A DNA stretch of 27,296 nucleotides from Russula earlei (GCA_025769875.1 JAGFNK010000659.1:1-27296); one strand, 5' to 3'; positions 1 to 9,351 are shown, counted from the first letter of the stretch. The notes: a model not told the origin generated them from the letters alone. Program-made: numbers and translations.

Positions 1-242
1 ACTCTGTTACAAGAAACAATCAGCTTGTCAACTCTCTAAAACAACTTATAGTGACAACTCTCTAAGTGAAAGAGGCCCCTCTCTTCTCTTACATCTATTC
101 TTCCTGAGATAATATCAAAGGGTTTGAAGTCTAGTGCTTGAACTAAATCAAGCAACTCTTTCACTAAAAGAGTCAGTAATAAGATCAGTCCGATCTTAAC
201 AGCTAGCCTACCCAGACAAGACTGATGTTCTATTCATGTTTA
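1..242. other. Unassigned non-coding stretch
   Basis: No open frame, LTR end pair or transposase similarity could be recognised here. The only local structure is a near-direct repeat of ACAACTCTCTAA in the first 80 bases. It lies beyond the probable 3' end of the Helitron and may be older flanking DNA or a decayed element. Confidence 0.4.
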
Positions 243-310
243 ACAAGTTGTAATTTCATGCCTTAGGCATGATATTAAAACTTGTCAGGGGCTGCACCCC
301 CAAACCCCTG
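243..310 (-). repeat. Two hairpins, probable Helitron 3'-end region
   Basis: Two inverted repeats lie side by side. The first has outer arms ACAAGTT (243-249) and AACTTGT (279-285) around a perfect inner stem CATGCC-TTA-GGCATG (257-271). The second is CAGGGG (286-291) paired with CCCCTG (305-310), with an alternative GGGG/CCCC stem at 288-300. Helitrons end in a short GC-rich hairpin a few bases before CTRR, and this is the expected side of the minus-strand Helitron gene. I could not fix an exact CTRR end followed by T, so the terminus is inferred. Confidence 0.4.
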
Positions 311-339
311 CCATCGCTTGTGTGTAATTGCTCAGGTGT

Positions 340-453
340 GATCCTTTTTTGTTTAAAGCCTCTTTGCATAATCCCTTTTTTGCTTAAACAGAAAGTAATC
401 AACTCATCACTACAACTCATCACTGTCTATGATCTTTTTTGCTTCATAAACAG
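340..453. repeat. Three degenerate T-rich repeats in Helitron 3' flank
   Basis: A motif of the form GATCC-T6-G-YTTAAA occurs three times: about 340-358, 370-391 and 430-453. Spacing is about 30 and 60 bases and the copies differ by small changes. It lies between the Helitron stop codon and the terminal hairpins, so it belongs to the 3' untranslated part of the element if the end call is right. No function can be assigned. Confidence 0.45.
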
Positions 454-543
454 AGAGGAGATCCATTCTTTGTTGCAGCTTCAAAAATATATCTCTACAT
501 GGTAAAGCAGAACAAACAATACATACACTGAACACACATCTTG

Positions 544-2810
544 TTATAGTAACACTTCACTATATACTATATTCTGAGTGGAAGCCTTCCTCTTCTCTTC
601 CTCCCAAATCACCTTGATGTTGGAGACAGAGGTCACCCTTGACACCCCAACATAAAATTGCCCATGTGTGAAGACTGGCTTTCTTAAATCCAACCCAACA
701 TGCTTCAGTGTTTGCCCTTGTGACTTGTTGATGGTCATGGCAAAGCATGCCCTCACAGGGAATTGCCTCCTTGTGAACTTGAAGGCAACTTGATCCTCTG
801 TTGGTTGGCAAGGGATCCTTGGGATGAAGACCTTCTCCCTTGCATGGTCCCCTGTTATCAGCTCAACTTCTAGCACCCTGTTGCTAGACCTCCTCAAGAT
901 CCCTCTGCTCCCATTGCAGACACCATACCTGGCATCCAAGTTCCTCAGCACCATCACAGGACAGCCCACCTTGAGCTCTAGCTTTGCAAGAGGAAGTCCA
1001 GAGCAGTTGATTGAGTTCAGGTACTCCACTGGATAGTTCAGCATCACATCAGCATCCCCACTCTGCTCAGAAGTGGGAATGCTGTCTGCACTCTGAAAGA
1101 CTTGTCCTCTTCCTGGGAACTTCCTAAGCACCTCCTTGTTGATGCTGTCCACATCAGTGTTAAGGCTAGAAAGGATGGCGCGCTCTGCAAAGAACTGGGA
1201 AGAAGGGTTGCCAGTGTCAAGGCCAGGGTAGATGCTATCAATCAGAGAGGAAACTGTGTTCTCCCTGCACTTCATATGGGGGGGAAGATGGATGATAGAG
1301 TTTGGATCAGTGTGCCTGCCTTTTCCAACCTCCAGTTGCCACTGTGCAAAGTTGGCCTCAGCTTGAATGCCAGTGTTGAGGTGCATATTTTGGTGGAGAT
1401 GAAGCACTTTGATGGATCTCCAGAGGGGGGAGCGCTGTAGGCAGGCACCTACTATCTGAGGCCTTGATCCTTGCACAATAACAGGAAGGATCTGCTGAAA
1501 GTCACCACCAAAGACAAAGGTAAGACCACCAAAGGGCTTGTCAGAGTCACAGATGTCCTTGAATGACCTGTCCACTGTCTCCATCACATGCCTGTGCTGC
1601 ATGGGAGCCTCATCCCAAATGACCAAGTCAGTAATGCGAATCAGGTCTGCTAAATGTGAGTTTTTGGGGATGTTGCAGACAGTGGACTCATGGGAGGGAA
1701 TGGGGATCTTGAAACAGGAGTGTGCAGTGCGCCCTCCCTTGAGAAGGAGTGCAGCAATGCCAGAGGAAGCAACACAGAGCACAATCTTGTGTTGAGAGCG
1801 CAGATGGTAGCAGAGGGTGTTGTAGAGATAAGTCTTGCCAGTACCCCCAGGGCCATGAAGGAAAAAGATCTCCCCTGTCTTGTTGAGGACAGCAGAGGTG
1901 ATCCCTACAAAAGCAGTCTGCTGGTTAATATTAAGCTTGTCAATAGACTCAGTTTCACGAAGAGCCTGTTCCTCTAGGTCATACTGGAGCTGCTCCTGAA
2001 TGAGGGAATTGCCTGCAATGGCCCCCCAGCTCTCAACAAACTGAGGCATGGTTGGCCAATCCTGAAGTCTCTTGGCAGAGTGGGAGAGGAGGAGGTCAAT
2101 GAGATAGAGGCCATAGTCCTTCACCTGTTCATCAGTTGGCTCTGGGATGTTGAGATGATGCTGGAGCTTGTGCTTGAGGTCATCACAGATAGATGCAGAG
2201 AATCTGTCCCAAAGTGCCCTAGGTTGAGAAGGGATGCAGTCCTTGAGGATGGTGACAAAGAGGTGGCGCAGCTGAGCACCTGTGCACATATGACTGGCTT
2301 CTTCCAAGCATTGCTGCCACTCCTGATCATCTTCTAGAAGTCCCCTTGCAATGCAAGCCTCTCTAAAATAGGGATAGAGAGTGCCTTCAAATGAGCGAAG
2401 GTTTTCAAAGGAGGTTGCACCCTTGACAGAGGTGAGAAGGAGGCGCAGGTAGAAGCGCTCTCCAGAAGTAGGGTGAGCATGAAACATCCTCCCAATAGCA
2501 AAGCCCTTACTCCTAGGAGTCCACCTATAAGTGCTTTTGTTCCAGACCATCTTGGAGGGATAGTCTTGGTAGAGAAGATCCAGAATGTGAGAGCCCTCTG
2601 GAGCAGCAGCATTGGCCTGAAACCATCCAGTGAGTGTGGTGGGCTTCTCCTCCTCCTGAACTGGCCTGTCATCCTCAGGATTGTAGATAACTCCCTGCTG
2701 CCAAGGAAGGTGGACTTGAAGGTGCACCACATTTGGAACCTGCTCCTGTAGCTCAAAGAGAAAGAGCCTCCATACAGCCTCACAGCTGCTGATGTATCTT
2801 GCATCCAAGT
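544..2810 (-). CDS. Helitron PIF1-like helicase domain
   Basis: About 755 codons without an internal stop, downstream half of the Helitron transposase. It opens with LDARYISSCEAVWRLF, the Rep-helicase linker typical of Helitrons. Then come Walker A GPGGTGKT (about 1832-1855), Walker B LVIWDEAP, the GGDFQQILPV motif III block, and near the C-terminus NKSQGQTLKHVGLDL and FYVGVSRVTS (motifs V and VI of PIF1/RecD-like SF1B helicases). The stop is at 544-546. An ATG lies close to the LTR junction, but the natural N-terminus is upstream in Rep, so this should not be annotated as a stand-alone helicase gene. Confidence 0.92.
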
Positions 2811-3691
2811 TGTCACGGTAACTAGCCGTGTCAGTTCACAAGCAGAAAGCAAGTCGATGATAGAGAGGTGTTCAAGAAACGGGCTGGTTCCCGTGTATAA
2901 TGAGTAAGGATCCCTGCAGCGGTCGAAGTGTATTATGCTAAACAGGTTATGGCCAATAGACCCTTCCTAGTACGACTCGGTCTGTTGAGAAGCTAGGGTA
3001 AGTTTGTGATGGGATAGACTAGGGCTGGTTCCACTAGCTATATGTGTTCAAGTCCGTCGGGACCTTGAACAACGCAGAGAGAGTAGAGGAAGGTAGGTCT
3101 TAAAGGAGGAGAGCTCTTCTCAGGAGAGTGAAGAGAGACTCTTAGGGAAGGAAGGGAAAGGCGAAGAGTAGATGGTAGATGGTGTGTTGAGAGTTGATGA
3201 AATGGAGAGGTGGTTGTGAGTTAAGTTTGTGAGAGTGAAGTGGGTTGCAGGCGAATATGTTTGGACAAGAGTAGGTTGGATTCTACAAGAGACCAAGCTT
3301 AGGGCTTTGGTCACAAAGTACTGAGCTTATATATACAGGAGAAGCGCAGCAATAGCTGCGCTTTGACTGTGCTACTAGTATAGTAGGAGTCATAATAAGT
3401 AGGAGTCATAGGAATGAGGCCACGAATGAGTCAGAACCAAGTAACTGTGCTGCACAGTAGGTGTGCAGCATTGCACAGTCGAAACTAAGAAGTAAATATA
3501 AATGGAAAGAGAACCAAACAAAGGGAAAGTAACAGCAATCCAGTGTTACCTGGACGTGTATGGATCACATGATAACACAGAAGGGATCACAAGACATAAG
3601 AGATCACGAGATTAGTAAGTAAAGGGACGTACGAAAGCAAGCAGTCCATAGCAAAGGGTAAGAGGTAAACGTAAAAGGAAATGGTGTAACA
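2811..3691 (-). mobile_element. Solo LTR, family S (copy 1), inserted in Helitron
   Basis: 881 bp bounded by TGTCACGG and GTGTAACA and flanked by a perfect 5-bp duplication CAAGT (2806-2810 and 3692-3696). A TATA element (TATATATAAG) reads on the minus strand at 3335-3326, followed by an imperfect hairpin GACCAAAGC/GCTTGGTC (3312-3291), so the LTR is oriented minus, like the gene it breaks. A second copy is at 22241-23106. No internal retrotransposon domain remains, so this is a product of LTR-LTR recombination. Short open frames inside it are not genes. Confidence 0.9.
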
Positions 3692-4913
3692 CAAGTAAAG
3701 CTTGACCTCATTCATGCACCTGCCAAATGCCATGGTGGTCCTGTCATGGCCCTTGTAGACATACTTGTAGATGTACTTGAGAGCCTTGACTGAGGCAACA
3801 GACTCCACATTGATATGGCACCTGTACTTCCAGATGAGATATGGAGAATGGCAGACCACCCATTGGTTTGTGATCTCCTTGCCACTGATGAGATGAGTGT
3901 GGCCAGTGTCCCTCCTCCTGGTGTGTGCATAAGAGTCCTCAGTAACAGAAGTCTCCTCCCTAAAGGGCTTAGGGAAGCCCTTGGAACATGAGCCATCCAC
4001 CATGCAAGGAGAATTCCTGTTCTGGTTGCCACAGGGCCTGTGAACCATGAACTTCTTGATGAGTTCAAGCAGCTCAGGATTGTCTTCTGGAAACTCAGAA
4101 GACATGAGACTGTCAATCTGGTCAGGGGTGCGCAACTTGGAGTGGGGCTGAAGGAAGACAATGATATGGGCATGGGGGAGGCCTCTCTTCTGGAACTCTA
4201 TGGTGTAAAGGTGAGCTGCCCAAGCACCCAGAATGCCAGCCCTGATGTCCTTGATGAGGGACTTGAGCTTGGCATGAAAGACTCTGACCACCAAGTCAGG
4301 GTGCTCATTGGCAGTCTGGCCAGGGAGAAGAGCAGAGTGAACCTCAGGCCACTGAGGATTGGCAGTCATGGTGATAAAGAGGTCACCTCCACCATAGAAG
4401 CGGTTGATGGCCAAGGCATCTTGGAGATGCTGCTGCATATTTCTGGTGCTGCCAGAGAAGCTGGAGGGAAGGATAAATCTCTTGCCTAGTTGGTGTGTGT
4501 CAACATCAACATTGGCAGCAACAGCATCTGCAAGACCCTCATAGATCTCCACCCTGAGCTTGCCTTGATTCCTCTTAATAAAGTTGAGGCAGCTCTGCTC
4601 TGCAATGGCCCAAGCCTCACAGACATACTCTTGAAAGAGCATGCCAGAGAGGAAGATGTGATTGGAGTCAATGATATGAGGGCGAATATGAAGGCGATAG
4701 TGAAGGAATTGAGCCAAAGAGATGCACCTATTTGCATTTGGAGCAGGGCCATCTTCAACATCTTGGTAAGGGATGTTGGGGAACCATCCTAGCTGGCCAG
4801 TGGGAAAAAGGAGGACATATCTGAGTGAGGGGTAAACAGGATGGATGTCAGAGATGCGCTTTAGATGGCCATCCCTAAGGCTCAAGATGATGTCCTGTGA
4901 GTCCTTGATTTGG
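3692..4913 (-). CDS. Helitron Rep (HUH endonuclease) domain
   Basis: Helitron_like_N region. It begins with the conserved RDGHLKRISDIHPVYPSLRYVL-type block (about 4800-4890). It contains the metal-binding HUH motif GLPHAHIIVFL (near 4155-4185) and ends with the catalytic-tyrosine block YIYKYVYKGHDR (near 3730-3770), where two tyrosines carry out nicking and strand transfer in this family. The open frame runs on past 3692 only because it reads into the inserted LTR; the true protein continues at 2810 into the helicase. Confidence 0.9.
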
Positions 4914-5666
4914 ATCTCCTTCACCTGGAATGATAACTGCAATCTCATTGATGGCAGCATCAGGGGAATTATAGTGACGCCTATCACATGCAGCATCAAA
5001 GTGAAGTGAGAGAGTGCAGTCTTGCTCTCTAGGAAGGTGTTGAGTCAACTCATAAGCCTGCTTGAACTTCTGGACAGCAGCATGAGAGCAATAAAGCATG
5101 TCCTGAAGAGTCTGCATGGTGCCTTGACTCAATCTAGAGTTGGCCTGATGGGCCATGTGCACATTGAGGGCCATGCTAGGGTCATAGATGTAAAGCTGTG
5201 CATAAGAAGGGGCAGCATCAGGCCTCTCTAGTGGCAAAAGAGACCCAATCCTATGAATAAGTTCCCCATGCAGCTTGAAGACCCAAGGCCCATGTCCTCC
5301 CTGATTCACAGAATGATCCACCTGTCTTCCCACTGAGGTAAAGGCCAAAGCATTGTTGTAGGAGCAAATATGAAGGGGAAATGCTTTAGAAATAGGATCT
5401 TGGCCAGTGAGAAGGTGGTAAAGCTCAGGGGGACATGAGTGAAGGGGAGGAAGGGCAATCTTGCCACTAAAGCAACACATGCCAAACTTGGGAGTCCTTG
5501 GAGATGAATTGGCAAGGCGCTCATCTAGCCAGTGAAGTGCCTTGCAGAAAGGGCATTGAATGTCCATACTTTGAAGGTTATGAATAGCCCAGCCAAGATT
5601 AAAAGGTTGACGTGCAACAGGCATGGCTTGAGGAGGTGGCAATATAAGTTGACCTATATCTGGATG
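4914..5666 (-). CDS. Helitron exon 3, N-terminal Cys-rich part
   Basis: This is the section upstream of the Rep domain. It carries CPFCKALHWLDERL followed by a CC pair and SGKIALPPL, the zinc-binding-like segment seen at the N-terminus of fungal and plant Helitron transposases ('CxxCxALHW...ER...CCxxGKVxLP'). It continues through a helical region to NEIAVIIPGEG. Near 4912-4913 the reading frame slips: the protein resumes as QIKDSQDIILSLRDGHL in another frame, and removal of one of two adjacent C bases would restore it. The family identity is established knowledge; the indel call is read from the frames. Confidence 0.8.
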
Positions 5667-5725
5667 CTATGATTTATAGTTTTATAGTTTAGTATAACTA
5701 AATTTTTAAAAGGTTTGAAACTTAC
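5667..5725 (-). other. Spliceosomal intron 2 of Helitron gene (59 nt)
   Basis: Starts GTAAGTTTCAAACC and ends AAATCATAG on the minus strand, very AT-rich. The acceptor at 5667 was preferred over the AG about 11 bases downstream because only this one is phase 0 and joins exon 2 to HPDIGQLILPPPQ in the exon 3 frame. Confidence 0.65.
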
Positions 5726-6067
5726 AGGTAAGGGATCCTCAGGATACACTTGAGGATGAGGAAAAAGAGGAGGACTTGGAGGAGCAGAAGATGGAGGGGC
5801 AGATGCAGCAGGAAAGGGAGGAGGCAGAGCAGGTGCAGGAACATGGCGATGTCTGAGCTGTGGATGAGGAGGAAGTGTAGCAAGCCTTGCAGCCAGATCA
5901 TCTGGCAAGTGGTGATACTGCCTATTAGGATGAGGAAGAGGAAGAGGAGGTGCAGCAGCCAGATTAGGAGTGGAAATAGAGCCAGAGCCAGATGCATAAA
6001 TAGGAGCCCCCACAGCAGCAGAGTTAGAGCCAGAGGCAGGGGCAGCAGAATGTGACCTTGTAATAAT
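5726..6067 (-). CDS. Helitron exon 2 (Pro/Ala/Ser-rich)
   Basis: 114 codons between two consensus introns. The sequence is low-complexity Pro/Ala/Ser/His. It contains YHHLPDDLAARLATLPP, a clear relative of the module in exon 1. The donor is CCT|GTAAGT at 5726/5725. The flanking splice sites and conserved frame argue that it is real coding sequence despite its composition. Confidence 0.65.
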
Positions 6068-6119
6068 CTGCAACATATAATTATAATAATTGTCTGTCTT
6101 ATGATTACATTGAACTTAC
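6068..6119 (-). other. Spliceosomal intron 1 of Helitron gene (52 nt)
   Basis: On the minus strand the interval starts GTAAGTTCAA and ends ATATGTTGCAG. It is AT-rich and phase 0, and flanks read PPP before and IITRSHS after. The length suits short basidiomycete introns. Confidence 0.75.
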
Positions 6120-6368
6120 AGGAGGAGGGGCAAGGAGAGAAGCTGCAGCGGTCCTACCATGACACTGTAGAGGAACTGGAGTTGGTGGAAGGGCAAGCAA
6201 CTGAGCAGCCAAATTAGCTGGCAAGTGATGGTAGGTCTGCCCATGATAAGTAATAGGTGCCCTAGCAGGTTCTCTGTGCTGTTCAGGACTGCCCAAGGTG
6301 CAACTGGCACGCTCAGCTTGGCGTCCAGCAGCCTGAGATTGTTGAGATGTGGGAGGAGTGCCAGACAT
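6120..6368 (-). CDS. Helitron exon 1 (Pro/Ala-rich N-terminus)
   Basis: The first 83 codons of the Helitron protein, ending at a consensus donor (GTAAGT, 6119-6114). The peptide is rich in Ala, Pro and Gln and carries the module YHHLPANLAAQLLALPP, which recurs in altered form in exon 2. No known domain is recognised. The start is the ATG at 6368. A second frame is open over the same stretch but lacks the splice-compatible join to exon 2. Confidence 0.65.
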
Positions 6369-6552
6369 GAAGATTCTGTCACCAAGGAGCAGTTAGTGAC
6401 AGCTGCATTTTTATATGTGGAAACAAAAGATGCTCCTCCTCAGTCTGTGAATTTTTCTGTATTGGCCAGAACACTGTTGTGTCCTGCCTCCATATGTGCT
6501 TTTAAAGTATTGTATAGTAGCACTGTCCATCCACACATGGGCAGAACTCAAT
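6369..6552. other. Helitron 5' flank / junction to Tc1 tail
   Basis: No gene or clear repeat. It should hold the Helitron promoter and 5' end, but no unambiguous terminal TC preceded by A could be chosen. The homology to the Tc1 element starts abruptly at 6553 (TGTTACC), so a breakpoint lies at 6552/6553. Confidence 0.35.
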
Positions 6553-6696
6553 TGTTACCAAGTGGTTTGGGGTCCAGAAGATGCCAGAACACCTGAACTA
6601 AGGACTGCACCATTTGCATCATGCATGCGTCAGATCTTGATCATTTATGTTCGTTGATATTGCGTTCGGAACGCGTTGGTCATATCTTTCTGAAGA
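6553..6696 (+). pseudogene. 3' tail of Tc1-like transposase gene
   Basis: Codons 6553-6657 encode YQVVWGPEDART...YVR and a TGA stop, matching the C-terminal 34 residues of the Tc1-like transposase on the minus strand at 20713-20815, where the fuller gene lies. The 3' untranslated DNA to 6696 also matches, up to the gypsy LTR. All upstream transposase sequence is missing here. This is the outer end of the large inverted repeat shared with copy B. Confidence 0.85.
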
Positions 6697-7192
6697 TGTA
6701 TTGAAGAAGCAATGAGTAGCATTGCTTCTGTCCCAGATGTTCCTGTACCGCCACGTACGTCGCTTCCTTGATTAGGAAAGTACTTATGACACCAAGATTG
6801 CTACTAGGGAAGCACTTAATGCTTCCAGCACCAAGATCATTCACATAGAAGCAACCTTGCTTCTATGAGCCGCCTTTTGCTTCTATAGCACCAACCAGTA
6901 CTACAGTAGCACAAACCTTATCCCTGTAGGGCTATATAAAGCCCCCAGTTGTAGCAGTTGAGCCTTAAGCTTGACTTAGTTTGCCAATCCCAAACAGTTG
7001 ACTCCTACTCCATCTGCAGAGCCCCTCTCATCTTGTTGCCATACTCCAGAAGGATCTAACACTCCTTCCCCTCCATGAGTATTGCTTGCTTGACTCAAGC
7101 ATATCTGCATTAGTAGGATGCGTTCATAGACGCAACCATTGATCTTATTTAAGACACTTTGGAGCCTTAACATAAGTCGAGCTTCTATCACA
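6697..7192 (+). mobile_element. Ty3/gypsy copy A, 5' LTR
   Basis: Inferred LTR from TGTATTGAAG to TCTATCACA, 496 bp, just upstream of the gag leader. It contains a TATA element (TATATAAA, 6933-6940) with GAGCCTTAAGCTTGA about 22 nt downstream, a likely start of transcription. Copy B has the same interval (20182-20671). The ends are inferred from TG/CA, from position and from the A/B comparison; the partner 3' LTR is lost, so no target duplication can confirm them. No tRNA-complementary TGG primer site follows directly. Confidence 0.6.
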
Positions 7193-7458
7193 GACATCGC
7201 TGTGAAAGCGAACCAGAAATAGGCAGGAAGCCTTAGGACTAGGATCTAGTCATCATACAGTCAGCAAGCTATGCTGAAGTAGTCAAGGGAGAGAATCTAT
7301 ACAGACCTCTCCACAACAAGAAGAAGGTGTACTACGTGACTCTCGACGAGCAGCACGGTTGGACACACACATACTTCTGTAAAGACCCCTACTGTCATTG
7401 GCATAGACAGTGGTAAGCAGGCACACAAGTCCCAACTCCCTAGGAAAGGCAGTGGCAA
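7193..7458 (+). other. Gypsy copy A leader with short conserved open frame
   Basis: Between LTR and gag. A frame open from 7243 to a TAA at 7414-7416 encodes VKGENLYRPLHNKKK and a Cys/His cluster, YFCKDPYCHWHRQW. The same frame and length, without internal stops, is in copy B (20104-19958, ending TAG). It has no ATG, and a stop (TAG 7441) separates it from the gag frame. It may be the true gag N-terminus reached by splicing or frameshift, or a leader peptide; I cannot decide. Confidence 0.45.
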
Positions 7459-9351
7459 GTGGACAAACTGGAGATTGAAGGTGAACATAGCATACGCATA
7501 AAGTTCAACCAGAAATTGAAGCAAGGAACCAAGTTCGGTTGGTTCAAAGCTAGAGAGAGGGACAATCTACCCTCAGGAATCAAAGGGACTGCCATCTGGT
7601 GTTGGGCAGACCAGGAAGGACCTAACAGATACGAGGTCCAATACAAAGGAAGCTACCTTCCTTGCGAATACATCAATGATCAGTGGTACTTTGTTGATTA
7701 CCACAAAGGACATCCCTACACAGAAGAGGACAAAGACATTGAAAAATATAAGATTCTAGGTCTAGGAATCAAGACAGATCTTTATACTACTCATTGGGAA
7801 CCCAGAAGCCCAGTAGTAGACGACCCAGCTCCATTGATACAAAAGTCATCAAGTGGAGAAACAGAGAAGTCAGACCCTCCGACTACAGATCAGAAAGCAG
7901 AAGCACCAGAAGTATTGGAGCTAGCTGAAAGACTGGAGCAGACAGTACATGTCTCGCCCATTGAACCAACAATTGTTGAAGAACCAGAAGAATCAGTTGA
8001 AATGGCTACCATTGCAGTGACGCAGACAGCCACCATTGCCACCCAGACAGCAGGTGGAAGAACAGGGCCCACCATTGTAATAAACCCTGGAGGCAGTCCA
8101 CCTGGTGCAGGAGGACCACCTGGAGGTGGAGGAGATCCCTTTGGACCCACAGGTCCACCAGTACCAGGAGGAGGCCCACCCGGAGGAGGCCCTCCAGGAG
8201 AGGGACCACCTGCAGCACCTCCTGTAGGACCAGGGGCGAACCTGGCACCTCAGCCAGCACCAGGCCCCCATGGAGGCAATGGATCTCTGAAAGGAGACCC
8301 TCCTGAAGTCTTTAAAGGAGACAGGAAGAAGACGAAGTACTTCATCCAGGATTTCAATCTATGGAATCTGCTTAACAGTGACAACCCGACCATGACTTTT
8401 CCAATGAAGCGAGTAGCCCTAGCTCTCACCTACATCAAAGTAGAGAAGGTGCATGAATGGGTGGTCAACCAAACAAACCTGGTAGAAGCAAAAAGAAATG
8501 GGGACCCGCCGTCTCCCTATGCACCCATGCAGCTGGATCCAACTGACATGCTCTTTTGGACCAAATTTGTGGATGACTTCTTCAGAGAATTCAAAGACAC
8601 CACAGAACCTGAAGATGCTTTCATGGAGCTACAACAATTGTCCATGTCTAAAGCAGCATCGCTGGATGATTATACCAGCAAATTCCTTGTTCTGCTCAGT
8701 AAAGCAGGATGGGACCAGAATTCACCAGGAGCAGTCGAAGCCTATAAGGCTGGACTAATCACCTGGCTGGTGCGACAAATCTACAATTGACCAGTCAGAG
8801 ACATACCTGCCATCAATGATCTGCAAGCATGGATCAATGCTGCTAGGGAAGAACAGGCCAGAGACCAGCTTATGAAAGCTAATATTGGATCTGGAGGTGG
8901 ATCATTGACCACCAGGGAGAATCGCATGAAATCCCTACAGGCTGGGAAAAGACGAAACCAGAGGGACCTGAATGCTATGGAAGTGGACTCAGTATCCACT
9001 GATGCAGCAAGGACCAAGTGTCGTCCTCCTCTGACAGAGGAGAAGAAGAAACTGCTAGCAGAAGGGAAATGCTTCATCTGCAAGAAGGCAGGGCACATTA
9101 GCCAGAACTGTCCTGACAGGGACAGAGTCAAGAAGAAATCAAGTAACCCAAGGGACAAAGGGAAGGCTCGAGCTCTGGAAACAGAGAAGGAGGACGACTC
9201 AGGGGACAGTGGAAACAAAAGCACTGTCTCTGGATGATCCACATCTCCTCCTCCTACCTATAACAAGAGCTCCTCCTCTGCGTCCATAAAGAAGATGTCC
9301 ACCAAACAGAAGGAGGACTTATTGGAAAAACTGATGGAACAGGGTTTTTAG
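7459..9351 (+). pseudogene. Ty3/gypsy Gag, copy A
   Basis: Structural Gag of a Ty3-like retrotransposon, which would form the cytoplasmic virus-like particle. The frame opens near 7444 without an ATG. It has an N-terminal conserved block (IKFNQKLKQGTKFGWF), an acidic linker, a collagen-like Gly/Pro tract (about 8090-8275), then the retrotransposon Gag core (VFKGDRKKTKYFIQDFNLW through LDDYTSKFLVLLSKAGW, 8310-8720). A CCHC zinc knuckle CFICKKAGHISQNC follows (about 9070-9111). Two in-frame TGA codons interrupt it at 8788-8790 and 9235-9237. The frame ends at TAG 9349-9351, directly behind a GGGTTTT slippery site. At the first TGA, copy B has CAA, which implies an ancestral CGA. Confidence 0.9.

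Larger units (their letters stand above)
544..6368 (-). pseudogene. Helitron Rep/PIF1-helicase gene, interrupted
   Basis: This is the gene for a rolling-circle (Helitron) transposase: a HUH nickase (Rep) fused to a PIF1-family 5'-3' DNA helicase, acting in the nucleus on the transposon's own ends. Read on the minus strand it has exon 1 (6368-6120), intron 1 (6119-6068), exon 2 (6067-5726), intron 2 (5725-5667) and exon 3 (5666-544). Both introns begin GTAAGT, end in AG and are phase 0. The ATG at 6368 is the first in the open frame. Two lesions break it: one extra C at 4912-4913, and a solo LTR at 2811-3691. Skipping the LTR and one copy of its CAAGT duplication rejoins Rep to helicase in frame through the motif NEVKLYLDARY, which is typical of Helitrons. 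All the main motifs are still present, so apart from these two breaks the copy is well preserved. Exact Helitron termini were not found. Confidence 0.9.

Noticed and set aside
269..505. 78-residue open frame at the left end
   Set aside because: It overlaps hairpins and T-rich repeats, has no recognisable motif and lies in the Helitron 3' flank.
544..2808. Stand-alone host PIF1 helicase gene
   Set aside because: Its apparent start lies at the LTR junction, and the upstream Rep domain continues into it in frame once the LTR is skipped.
6385..6560. Exact Helitron 5' terminus
   Set aside because: Several GA|T positions exist on the plus strand and no second copy is present for comparison, so any choice would be a guess.
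7193..7230. Standard tRNA 3'-end primer site for gypsy A
   Set aside because: No TGG-starting complement follows the inferred LTR end, and I could not show self-priming complementarity. The LTR 3' end or the priming mode remains open.
7413..7450. Very short intron (GTAAGC to an AG) joining the leader frame to gag
   Set aside because: The length would be about 31-36 nt, the only in-frame acceptor is poor, and copy B has lost the consensus donor. Noted as a possibility only.
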